DNA of 64,000 nt, from positions 3,906,001-3,970,000 of the forward strand of contig JAWQEG010000710.1 of the NCBI GenBank assembly GCA_033782935.1, given 5' to 3'. A program made the position numbers and the translations under genes. How positions within the stretch are numbered: position 1 is the stretch's first letter; each line of letters opens with the position of its first letter. The DNA comes from Petrolisthes cinctipes. Lineage: Eukaryota; Arthropoda; Malacostraca; Decapoda; Porcellanidae. The notes under the pieces were generated by a model. The model saw only the letters and a list, made by a program, of their open reading frames with translations, ran no database searches and had not been told where the DNA came from. This document shows, piece by piece, positions 23,654 through 36,000 of this stretch.

Positions 23654-26480
23654 GTGTTAGAGTATTTTCAAAATACAGGCCAAAAACATACTGAAAATCG
23701 ATCTTTTAGGTGCCCAAAAGTCGATATGTGCATGCATCTTCTGTACCCGTTTATATCTCAAATTCTGGACCTAAACACCCGAAAATTCGATATTTTGGGG
23801 TCCCAGAAGCGATCTGTACATGCCTACTCCGTGTTAGTGTATTTTCAAAATTCAGGCCCAAAACATGCTGAAAATCGATATTTTTGGTGCCCAAAGTCAA
23901 TATGTGCATGTATCTTCTGTACCCGTTTATATCTCAAATTCAGGCTCAAAACACCCGAAAATTCAATATTTTGGGGTCCCAGAAGCAATCTGTACAGTGC
24001 TAGAATATTTTCAAAATATAGGCTAAAAACATGCTAAAAATCGATCTTTTAGGTGCCAAAAAGTCAATATCTCAAATTCAGTCCCAAAACACCCGAAAAT
24101 TCGATATTTAGGGGTCCAAGAATCGATCTGTACATGCCTACTCCGTGTTAGAGTATTTTCAAAATACAGGCCAAAAACATACTGAAAATCGATCTTTTAG
24201 GTGCCCAAAAGTCGATATGTGCATGCATCTTCTGTACCCGTTTATATCTCAAATTCTGGCCCTAAACACCCGAAAATTCGATATTTTGGGGTCCCAGAAG
24301 CGATCTGTACATGCCTACTCCGTGTTAGAGTATTTTCAAAATTCAGGCCCAAAACATGCTGAAAATCTATATTTTTGGTGCCCAAAGTCAATATGTGCAT
24401 GTATCTTCTGTATCCGTTTATATCTCAAATTCAGGCTCAAAACACCCAAAAATTCAATATTTTGGGGTCCCAGAAGCAATCTGTACAGTGTTAGTATTTT
24501 TTTTAAAATATAGGCTAAAAACATGCTAAAAATCGATATTATAGGTGCCAAAAAATCGATATCTCAAATTCAGTCCCATAACACCCGAAAATTCGATATT
24601 TAGAGGTCCCAGAAGGTATCTGTACATGCCTACTCCGTGTTAGAGTATTTTCAAAATACAGGCCAAAAACATACTGAAAATCGATCTTTTAGGTGCCCAA
24701 AAGTCGATATGTGCATGCATCTTCTGTACCCGTTTATATCTCAAATTCTGGCCTTAAACACCCGAAAATTCGATATTTTGGGGTCCCAGAAGCGATCTGT
24801 ACATGCCTACTCTGTGTTAGAGTATTTTCAAAATTCAGGCCCAAAACATGCTGAAAATCGATATTTTTGGTGCCCAAAGTCAATATGTGCATGTATCTTC
24901 TGTACCCGTTTATATCTCAAATTCAGGCTCAAAACACTCGAAAATTCAATATTTTGGGGTCCCAGAAGCAATCTGTACATGCCTACTCAGTGTTAGAGTA
25001 TTTTCAAAATTCAGGCCCAAAACAGGCTGAAAATCGATATTTTTGGTGCCCAAAGTCAATATGTGCATGTATCTTCTGTACCCGTTTATATCTCAAATTC
25101 AGGCTCAAAACACCCGAAAATTCAATATTTTGGGGTCCCAGAAGCAATCTGTACATGCCTACACAGTGCTAGAATATTTTTAAAATATAGGCTTAAAACA
25201 TGCTAAAAATCGACATTTAGGTGCTAAAAAATCGATATCTCAAATTCAGTCCCAAAACACCCGAAAATTCAATATTTAGAGGTCCCAGGAGGTATCTGTA
25301 CATGCCTACTCCGTGTTAGAGTATTTTCAAAATACAGGCCAAAAACATACTGAAAATCGATCTTTTAGGTGCCCAAAAGTCGATATGTGCATGCATCTTC
25401 TGTACCCGTTTATATCTCAAATTCTGGACCTAAACACCCGAAAATTCGATATTTTGGGGTCCCAGAAACGATCTGTACATGCCTACTCCGTGTTAGAGTA
25501 TTTTCAAAATTCAGGCCCAAAACATGCTGAAAATCGATATTTTTGGTGCCCAAAGTCAATATGTGCATGTATCTTCTGTACCCGTTTATATCTCAAATTC
25601 AGGCTCAAAACACCCGAAAATTCAATATTTTGGGGTCCCAGAAGCAATCTGTACAGTGCTAGAATATTTTCAAAATATAGGCTAAAAACATGCTAAAAAT
25701 CGATCTTTTAGGTGCCAAAAAGTCGATATCTCAAATTCAGTCCCAAAACACCCGAAAATTCTATATTTAGGGGTCCCAAAAGCGATCTGTACATGCCTAC
25801 TCCGTGTTAGAGTATTTTCAAAATACAGGCCAAAAACATACTGAAAATCGATCTTTTAGGTGCCCAAAAGTCGATATGTGCATGCATCTTCTGTACCCGT
25901 TTATATCTCAAATTCTGGCCCTAAACACCCGAAAATTCGATATTTTGGGGTCCCAGAAGCGATCTGTACATGCCTACTCCGTGTTAGAGTATTTTCAAAA
26001 TTCAGGCCCAAAACATGCTGAAAATCGATATTTTTGGTGACCAAAGTCAATATGTGCATGTATCTTCTGTACCTGTTTATATCTCAAATTCAGGCTCAAA
26101 ACACCCGAAAATTCAATATTTTGGGGTCCCAGAAGCAATCTGTACATGCCTACTCAGTGTTAGAGTATTTTCAAAATACAGGCCCAAAACATGCTGAAAA
26201 TCGATATTTTAGATGCCCAAAGTCAATATGTGCATGTATCTTCTGTACCCGTTTATATCTCAAATTCAGGCTCAAAACACCGGAAAATTCAATATTTTGG
26301 GGTCCCAGAAGCAATCTGTACATGCCTACACAGTGCTAGAATATTTTCAAAATATAGGCTAAAAACATGCTAAAAATCGACATTTTAGGTGCCAAAAAAT
26401 CGATATCTCAAATTCAGTCCCAAAACACCCGAAAATTCGATATTTAGAGGTCCCAGAAGGTATCTGTACATGCCTACTCC
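23331..26480 (+). repeat. L3-led HOR block, copy 3 of the three-copy segment
   Basis: Matches copy 1 at an offset of 11274 bp (23654/12380, 24145/12871, 24637/13363, 25313/14039, 25804/14530) and copy 2 at 5299 bp. From about 25980 the offset to copy 1 becomes 10783 (TTTTTGGTGACC at 26030s and 15247), so one 491-bp trimer was lost within the L3 at 25804. Unit 25804-26480 is L3-L4-L2-S1. Confidence 0.84.
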
Positions 26481-26971
26481 GTGTTAGAGTATTTTCAAAA
26501 TACAGGCCAAAAACATACTGAAAATCGATCTTTTAGGTGCCCAAAAGTCGATATGTGCTTTCATCTTCTGTACCCGTTTATATATCAAATTCTGGCCCTA
26601 AACACCCGAAAATTCGATATTTTGGGGTCCCAGAAGCGATCTGTACATGCCTACTCCGTGTTAGAGTATTTTCAAAATTCAGGCCCAAAACATGCTGAAA
26701 ATCGATATTTTTGGTGCCCAAAGTCAATATGTGCATGTATCTTCTGTACCCGTTTATATCTCAAATTCATGCTCAAAACACCCGAAAATTCAATATTTTG
26801 GGGTCCCAGAAGCAATCTGTACAGTGCTAGAATATTTTCAAAATATAGGCTAAAAACATGCTAAAAATCGATCTTTTAGGTGCCAAAAAGTCGATATCTC
26901 AAATTCAGTCCCAAAACACCCGAAAATTCGATATTTAGGGGTCCCAGAAGCGATCTGTACATGCCTACTCC
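26481..26971 (+). repeat. L3-L4-S2 trimer (491 bp)
   Basis: Private variants: GTGCTTTCATC near 26556 and TTTATATATC near 26580. From about 26642 it belongs to the first copy of the 1167-bp duplication, sharing AAATTCATGCTC with 27935. Confidence 0.82.
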
Positions 26972-28975
26972 GTGTGAGAGTATTTTCAAAATACATGCTC
27001 AAAACATACTGAAAATCGATCTTTTAGGTGCACAAAAGTCGATATGTGCATGCATCTTAAGTACCCGTTTATATCTCAAATTCAGGCTCAAAACACCGAA
27101 AATTCAATATTTTGGGGTCCCAGAAGCAATCTGTACATGCCTACTCAGTGTTAGAGTATTTTCAAAATACAGGCCCAAAACATGCTGAAAATCGATATTT
27201 TAGATGCCAAAAGTCAATATGTGCATGTATCTTCTGTACCCGTTTATATCTCAAATTCAGGCTCAAAACACCCGAAAATTCAATATTTTGGGGTCCCAGA
27301 AGCATTCTGTACATGCATGCAAAGTGCTAGAATATTTTCAAAATATAGGCTAAAAACATGCTAAAAATCGACATTTTAGGTGCCAAAAAATCGATATCTC
27401 AAATTCAGTCCCAAAACACCCGAAAATTCGATATTTAGAGGTCCCAGAAAGTATCTGTACATGCCTACTCCGTGTTAGAGTATTTTCAAAATACAGGCCA
27501 AAAACATACTGAAAATCGATCTTTTAGGTGCCCAAAAGTCGATATGTGCATGCATCTTCTGTACCCATTTATATCTCAAATTCTGGCCCTAAACACCCGA
27601 AAATTCGATATTTTGGGGTCCCAGAAGCGATCTGTACATGCCTACTCCGTGTTAGAGTATTTTCAAAATACAGGCCCAAAACATGCTGAACATCGATATT
27701 TCAGATGCCCAAAGTCAATATGTGCATGTATCTTCTGTACCCGTTTATATCTCAAATTCAGGCTCAAAACACCCGAAAATTCAATATTTTGGGGTCCCAG
27801 AAGCAATCTGTACATGCCTACTCCGTGTTAGAGTATTTTCAAAATTCAGGCCCAAAACATGCTGAAAATCGATATTTTTGGTGCCCAAAGTCAATATGTG
27901 CATGTATCTTCTGTACCCGTTTATATCTCAAATTCATGCTCAAAACACCCGAAAATTCAATATTTTGGGATCCCAGAAGCAATCTGTACAGTGCTAGAAT
28001 ATTTTCAAAATATAGGCTAAAAACATGCTAAAAATCGATCTTTTAGGTGCCAAAAAGTCGATATCTCAAATTCAGTCCCAAAACACCCGAAAATTCGATA
28101 TTTAGGGGTCCCAGAAGCGATCTGTACATGCCTACTCCGTGTGAGAGTATTTTCAAAATACATGCTCAAAACATACTGAAAATCGATCTTTTAGGTGCAC
28201 AAAAGTCGATATGTGCATGCATCTTAAGTACCCGTTTATATCTCAAATTCAGGCTCAAAACACCGAAAATTCAATATTTTGGGGTCCCAGAAGCAATCTG
28301 TACATGCCTACTCAGTGTTAGAGTATTTTCAAAATACAGGCCCAAAACATGCTGAAAATCGATATTTTAGATGCCAAAAGTCAATATGTGCATGTATCTT
28401 CTGTACCCGTTTATATCTCAAATTCAGGCTCAAAACACCCGAAAATTCAATATTTTGGGGTCCCAGAAGCAATCTGTACATGCATGCAAAGTGCTAGAAT
28501 ATTTTCAAAATATAGGCTAAAAACATGCTAAAAATCGACATTTTAGGTGCCAAAAAATCGATATCTCAAATTCAGTCCCAAAACACCCGAAAATTCGATA
28601 TTTAGAGGTCCCAGAAAGTATCTGTACATGCCTACTCCGTGTTAGAGTATTTTCAAAATACAGGCCAAAAACATACTGAAAATCGATCTTTTAGGTGCCC
28701 AAAAGTCGATATGTGCATGCATCTTCTGTACCCATTTATATCTCAAATTCTGGCCCTAAACACCCGAAAATTCGATATTTTGGGGTCCCAGAAGCGATCT
28801 GTACATGCCTACTCCGTGTTAGAGTATTTTCAAAATACAGGCCCAAAACATGCTGAACATCGATATTTCAGATGCCCAAAGTCAATATGTGCATGTATCT
28901 TCTGTACCCGTTTATATCTCAAATTCAGGCTCAAAACACCCGAAAATTCAATATTTTGGGTTCCCAGAAGCAATC
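26642..28975 (+). repeat. 1167-bp tandem duplication
   Basis: Copies are about 26642-27808 and 27809-28975. Shared private variants at a constant 1167-bp offset: GTGTGAGAG (26972/28139), ATCTTAAGTACC (about 27056/28223), CATGCATGCAAAG (27312/28479), CCAGAAAGTATC (27444/28611), GTACCCATTT (27561/28728) and GAACATCGATATTTC (27688/28855). I count only about three differences (near 27305, 27969 and 28961), suggesting a very recent event. Order per copy: L4, S2, L1, L2, S1, L3, L2. Confidence 0.88.
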
Positions 28976-29305
28976 TGTACATGCCTACTCCGTGTTAGAG
29001 TATTTTCAAAATTCAGGCCCAAAACATGCTGAAAATAGATATTTTTGGTGCCCAAAGTCAATATGTGCATGTATCTTCTGTACCCGTTTATATCTCAAAT
29101 TCAGGCTCAAAACACCCGAAAATTCAATATTTTGGGGTCCCAGAAGCAATCTGTACAGTGCTAGAATATTTTCAAAATATTGGCTAAAAACATGCTAAAA
29201 ATCGATCTTTTAGGTGCCAAAAAGTCGATATCTCAAATTCAGTCCCAAAACACCCGAAAATTCGATATTTAGGGGTCCCAGAAGCGATCTGTACATGCCT
29301 ACTCC

Positions 29306-30798
29306 GTGTTAGAGTATTTTCAAAATACATGCTCAAAACATACTGAAAATCGATCTTTTAGGTGCACAAAAGTCGATATGTGCATGCATCTTCAGTACCC
29401 GTTTATATCTCAAATTCAGGCTCAAAACACCCGAAAATTCAATATTTTGGGGTCCCAGAAGCAATCTGTACATGCCTACTCAGTGTTAGAGTATTTTCAA
29501 AATACAGGCCCAAAACATGCTGAAAATCGATATTTTAGATGCCCAAAGTCAATATGTGGATGTATCTTCTGTACCCGTTTATATCTCAAATTCAGGCTCA
29601 AAACACCCGAAAATTCAATATTTTGGGGTCCCAGAAACAATCTGTACATGCCTACACAGTGTTAGAATATTTTCAAAATATAGCCTAAAAACATGCTAAA
29701 AATCGACATTTTAGGTGCCAAAAAATCGATATATCAAATTCAGTCCCAAAACACCCGAAAATTCGATATTTAGAGGTCCCAGAAGGTATCTGTACATGCC
29801 TACTCCGTGTTAGAGTATTTTCAAAATACAGGCCAAAAACATACTGAAAATCGATCTTTTAGGTGCCCAAAAGTCGATATGTGCATGCATCTTCTGTACC
29901 CTTTTATATCTCAAATTCTGGCCCTAAACACCCGAAAATACGATATTTTGGGGTCCTAGAAGCGATCTGTACATGAATACTCCGTGTTAGAGCATTTTCA
30001 AAATTCAGGCCCAAATCATGCTGAAAATCGATATTTTTGGTGCCCAAAGTCAATATGTGCATGTATCTTCTGTACCCGTTTATATCTCAAATTCAGGCTC
30101 AAAACACCCGAAAATTCAATATTTTGGGGTCCCAGAAGCAATCTGTACAGTGCTAGAATATTTTCAAAATATAGGCTAAAAACATGCTAAAAATCGATCT
30201 TTTAGGTGCCAAAAAGTCGATATCTCAAATTCAGTCCCAAAACACCCGAAAATTCGATATTTAGGGGTCCCAGAAGCGATCTGTACATGCCTACTCCGTG
30301 TTAGAGTATTTTCAAAATACATGCTCAAAACATACTGAAAATCGATCTTTTAGGTGCACAAAAGTCGATATGTGCATGCATCTTCAGTACCCGGTTATAT
30401 CTCAAATTCAGGCTCAAAACACCCGAAAATTCAATATTTTGGGGTCCCAGAAGCAATCTGTACATGCCTACTCAGTGTTAGAGTATTTTCAAAATACAGG
30501 CCCAAAACATGCTGAAAATCGATATTTTAGATGCCCAAAGTCAATATGTGCATGTATCTTCTGTACCCGTTTATATCTCAAATTCAGGCTCAAAACACCC
30601 GAAAATTCAATATTTTGGGGTCCCAGAAGCAATCTGTACATGCCTACACAGTGCTAGAATATTTTCAAAATATAGGCTAAAAACATGCTAAAAATCGACA
30701 TTTTAGGTACCAAAAAATCGATATCTCAAATTCAGTCCCAAAACACCCGAAAATTCGATATTTAGAGGTCCCAGAAGGTATCTGTACATGCCTACTCC
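29306..30798 (+). repeat. Canonical hexamer plus L1-led trimer
   Basis: Monomer starts: L1 29306, L2 29483, S1 29659, L3 29807, L4 29984, S2 30150, then L1 30298, L2 30475, S1 30651. The L3/L4 junction near 29976 carries ACATGAATACTCC, and L4 has GAGCATTTTC and CAAATCATGC; the latter two reappear in the L4 at 32755. Confidence 0.86.
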
Positions 30799-32430
30799 GT
30801 GTTAGAGTATTTTCAAAATACAGGCCAAAAACATACTGAAAATCGATCTTTTAGGTGCCCAAAAGTCGATATGTGCATGCATCTTCTGTACCCGTTTATA
30901 TCTCAAATTCTGGCCCTAAACACCCGAAAATTCGATATTTTGGGGTCCCAGAAGCGATCTGTACATGCCTACTCCGTGTTAGAGTATTTTCAAAATTCAG
31001 GCCCAAAACATACTGAAAATCGATCTTTTAGGTGCCCAAAAGTCAATATGTGCATGTATCTTCTGTACCCGTTTATATCTCAAATTCAGGCTCAAAACAC
31101 CCGAAAATTCAATATTTTGGGGTCCCAGAGGCAATCTATACATTGCTAGAATATTTTCAAAATATAGGCTAAAAACATGCTAAAAATCGATCTTTTAGGT
31201 GCCAAAAAGTCGATATCTCAAATTCTGTCCCAAAACACCCGAAAATTCGATATTTTGGGGTCCCAGAAGCGATAAGTACAGGCCTACTCCGTGTTAGAGT
31301 ATTTTCAAAATTCAGGCCCAAAACATGCTGAAAATCGATATTTTAGATGCCCAAAGTCAATATGTGCATGTATCTTCTGTACCCGTTTATATCTCAAATT
31401 CAGGCTCAAAACACCCGAAAATTCAATATTTTGGGGTCCCAGAAGCAATCTGTACATGCCTACTCAGTGCTAGAATATTTTCAAAATATAGGCTAAAAAC
31501 ATGCTAAAAATCGATCTTTTAGGTGCCAAAAAGTCGATATCTCAAATTCAGTCCCAAAACACCCGAAAATTCGATATTTAGAGGTCCCAGAAGGTATCTG
31601 TACATGCCTACTCCGTGTTAGAGTATTTTCAAAATACAGGCCAAAAACATACTGAAAATCGATCTTTTAGGTGCCCAAAAGTCGATATGTGCATGCATCT
31701 TCTGTACCCGTTTATATCTCAAATTCTGGCCCTAAACACCCGAAAATTCGATATTTTGGGGTCCCAGAAGCGATCTGTACATGCCTACTCCGTGTTAGAG
31801 TATTTTCAAAATTCAGGCCCAAAACATACTGAAAATCGATATTTTTGGTGCCCAAAGTCAATATGTGCATGTATCTTCTGTACCCGTTTATATCTCAAAT
31901 TCAGGCTCAAAAACACCCGAAAATTCAATATTTTGGGGTCCCAGAGGCAATCTATACAGTGCTAGAATATTTTCAAAATATAGGCTAAAAACATGCTAAA
32001 AATCGATCTTTTAGGTGCCAAAAAGTCGATATCTCAAATTCAGTCCCAAAACACCCGAAAATTCGATATTTTAGGGTCCCAGAAGCGATATGTACAGGCC
32101 TACTCCGTGTTAGAGTATTTTCAAAATTCAGGCCCAAAACATGCTGAAAATCGATATTTTAGATGCCCAAAGTCAATATGTGCATGTATCTTCTGTACCC
32201 GTTTATATCTCAAATTCAGGCTCAAAACACCCGAAAATTCAATATTTTGGGGTCCCAGAAGCAATCTGTACGTGCCTACTCAGTGCTAGAATATTTTCAA
32301 AATATAGGCTAAAAACATGCTAAAAATCGATCTTTTAGGTGCCAAAAAGTCGATATCTCAAATTCAGTCCCAAAACACCCGAAAATACGATATTTAGAGG
32401 TCCCAGAAGGTATCTGTACATGCCTACTCC
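30799..32430 (+). repeat. Two 816-bp pentameric HORs in tandem
   Basis: Copies 30799-31614 and 31615-32430, each L3, L4-like, S with an L3-type tail, beta monomer, S. Shared private variants: CAGAGGCAATCTATACA (about 31126/31942) and the TACAGGCCTACTCC junction (31275/32091). They differ more than the 1167- and 1980-bp duplicates; for example the first has CGATCTTTTAGGTGCCC where the second has CGATATTTTTGGTGCCC (31020/31836). This duplication is older, or one copy has been partly converted. Confidence 0.82.
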
Positions 32431-33068
32431 GTGTTAGAGTATTTTCAAAATACAGGCCAAAAACATACTGAAAATCGATATTTTAGATGCCCAAAGTCAA
32501 TATGTGCATGTATCTTCTGTACCCGTTTATATCTCAAATTCAGGCTCAAAACACCCGAAAATTCAATATTTTGGGGTCCCAGAAGCAATTTGTACATGCC
32601 TAATCAGTGCTAGAATATTTTCAAAATATTGGCTAAAAACATGCTAAGAATCGATCTTTTAGGTGCCAAAAAGTCGATATCTCAAATTCAGTCCCAAAAC
32701 ACCCGAAAATTCGATATTTATAGGTCCCAGAAGGTATCTGTACATGCCTACTCCGTGTTAGAGCATTTTCAAAATTCAGGCCCAAATCATGCTGAAAATC
32801 GATATTTTTGGTGCCCAAAGTCAATATGTGCATGTATCTTCTGTACCCGTTTATATCTCAAATTCAGGCTCAAAACACCCGAAAATTCAATATTTGGGGG
32901 TCCCAGAAGCAATCTGTACAGTGCTAGAATATTTTCAAAATATAGGCTAAAAACATGCTAAAAATCGATCTTTTAGGTGCCAAAAAGTCGATATCTCAAA
33001 TTCAGTCCCAAAACACCCGAAAATTCGATATTTAGGGGTCCCAGAAGCGATCTGTACATGCCTACTCC
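32431..33068 (+). repeat. Chimeric L3/L2 monomer, S, L4, S2
   Basis: The monomer at 32431 starts as L3 (GGCCAAAAACATACTG) and switches at AAAATCGAT to L2 (ATTTTAGATGCCC). The L4 at 32755 carries the same GAGCATTTTC and CAAATCATGC variants as 29984, followed by CAATATTTGGGGG near 32888. Confidence 0.82.
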
Positions 33069-36000
33069 GTGTTAGAGTATTTTCAAAATACATGCTCAAA
33101 ACATACTGAAAATCGATCTTTTAGGTGCACAAAAGTCGATATGTGTATGCATCTTCAGTACCCGTTTATATCTCAAATTCAGGCTCAAAACACCCGAAAA
33201 TTCAATATTTTGGGGTCGCAGAAGCAATTTGTACATGCCTACTCAGTGTTAGAGTATTTTCAAAATACAGGCCCAAAACATGCTGAAAATCAATATTTTA
33301 GATGCCCAAAGTCAATACGTGCATGTATCTTCTGTACCCGTTTATATCTCAAATTCGGGCTCAAAACACCCGAAAATTCAATATTTTGGGGTCCCAGAAG
33401 CAATCTGTACATGCCTACACAGTGCTAGAATATTTTCAAAATATAGGCTAAAAACATGCTAAAAATCGACATTTTAGGTGCCAAAAAATCGATATCTCAA
33501 ATTCAGTCCCAAAACACCCGAAAATTCGATATTTAGAGGTCCCAGAAGGTATCTGTACATGCCTACTCCGTGATAGAGTATTTTCAAAATACAGGCCAAA
33601 AACATACTGAAAATCGATCTTTTAGGTGCCCAAAAGTCGATATGTGCATGCATCTTCTGTACCCGTTTATATCTCAAATTCTGGCCCTAAACACCCGAAA
33701 ATTCGATATTTTGGGGTCCCAGAAGCGATCTGTACAGGCCAACTCCGTGTTAGAGTATTTTCAAAATTCAGGCCCAAAACATGCTGAAAATCGATATTTT
33801 TGGTGCCCAAAGTCAATATGTGCATGTATCTTCTGTACCCGTTTATATCTCAAATTCAGGCTCAAAACACCCGAAAATTCAATATTTTGGGGTCCCAGAA
33901 GCAATCTGTACATGCCTACTCAGTGCTAGAATATTTTCAAAATATAGGCTAAAAACATGCTAAAAACCGATCTTTTAGGTGCCAAAAAGTCGATATCTCA
34001 AATTCAGTCCCAAAACACCCGAAAATTCGATATTTAGGGGTCCCAGAAGCGATCTGTACATGCCTACTCCGTGTTAGAGTATTTTCAAAATACATGCTCA
34101 AAACATACTGAAAATCGATCTTTTAGGTGCACAAAAGTCGATATGTGCATGCATCTTCAGTACCCGTTTATATCTCAAATTCAGGCTCAAAACACCCGAA
34201 AATTCAATATTTTGGGGTCCCAGAAGCAATCTGTACTTGCCTACTCAGTGTTAGAGTATTTTCAAAATACAGGCCCAAAACATGCTGAAAATCGATATTT
34301 TAGATGCCCAAAGTCAATATGTGCATGTATCTTCTGTACCCGTTTATATCTCAAATTCAGGCTCAAAACACCCGCAAATTCAATATTTTGGGGTCCCAGA
34401 AGCAATCTGTACTTGCCTACTCAGTGTTAGAGTATTTTCAAAATACAGGCCCAAAACATGCTGAAAATCGATATTTTAGATGCCCAAAGTCAATATGTGC
34501 ATGTATCTTCTGTACCCGTTTATATCTCAAATTCAGGCTCAAAACACCCGCAAATTCAATATTTTGGGGTCCCAGAAGCAATCTGTACATGCCTACACAG
34601 TGCTAGAATATTTTCAAAATATAGGCTAAAAACATGCTAAAAATCGACATTTTAGGTGCCAAAAAATCGATATCTCAAATTCAGTCCCAAAACACCCGAA
34701 AATTCGATATTTAGAGGTCCCAGAAGGTATCTGTACATGCCTACTCCGTGTAAGAGTATTTTCAAATACAGCCCAAAAACATACTGAAAATCGATCTTTT
34801 AGGTGCTCAAAAGTCGATATGAGCATGCATCTTTTGTACCCATTTATATCTCAAATTCTGGCCCTAAACACCCGAAAATTCGATATTTTGGGGTCCCAGA
34901 AGCGATCTGTACATGCCTACTCCGTGTTAGAGTATTTTCAAAATTCAGGCCCAAAACATGCTGAAAATCGATATTTTTGGTGCCCAAAGTCAATATGTGC
35001 ATGTATCTTCTGTACCCGTTTATATCTCAAATTCAGGCTCAAAACACACGAAAATTCAATATTTTGGGGTCCCAGAAGCAATCTGTACATGCCTACTCAG
35101 TGCTAGAATATTTTCAAAATATAGGCTAAAAACATGCTAAAAATCGATCTTTTAGGTGCCAAAAAGTCGATATCTCAAATTCAGTCCCAAAACACCCGAA
35201 AATTCGATATTTAGGGGTCCCAGAAGCGATCTGTACATGCCTAATCCGTGTTAGAGTATTTTCAAAATACATGCTCAAAACATACTGAAAATCGATCTTT
35301 TAGGTGCACAAAAGTCGATATGTGCATGCATCTTCAGTATCCGTTTATATCTCAAATTCAGGCTCAAAACACCCGAAAATTCAATATTTTGGGGTCCCAG
35401 AAGCAATCTGTACATGCCTACACAGTGCTAGAATATTTTCAAAATATAGGCTAAAAACATGCTAAAAATCGACATTTTAGGTGCCAAAAAATCGATATCT
35501 CAAATTCAGTCCCAAAACAACCGAAAATTCGATATTTAGAGGTCCCAGAAGGTATCTGTACATGCCTACTCCGTGTTAGAGTATTTTCAAAATACATGCC
35601 AAAAACATACTGAAAATCGATCTTTTAGGTGCCCAAAAGTCGATATGTGCATGCATCTTCTGTACCCGTTTATATATCAAATTCTGGCCCTAAACACCCG
35701 AAAATTCGATATTTTGGGGTCCCAGAAGCGATCTGTACAGGCCTACTCCGTGTTAGAGTATTTTCAAAATTCAGGCCCAAAACATGCTGAAAATCGATAT
35801 TTTTGGTGCCCAAAGTCAATATGTGCATGTATCTTCTGTACCCGTTTATATCTCAAATTCAGGCTCAAAACACCCGAAAATTCAATATTTTGGGTTCCCA
35901 GAAGCAATCTGTACATGCCTACTCAGTGCTAGAATATTTTCAAAATATAGGCTAAAAACATGCTAAAAATCGATCTTTTAGGTGCCAAAAAGTCGATATC

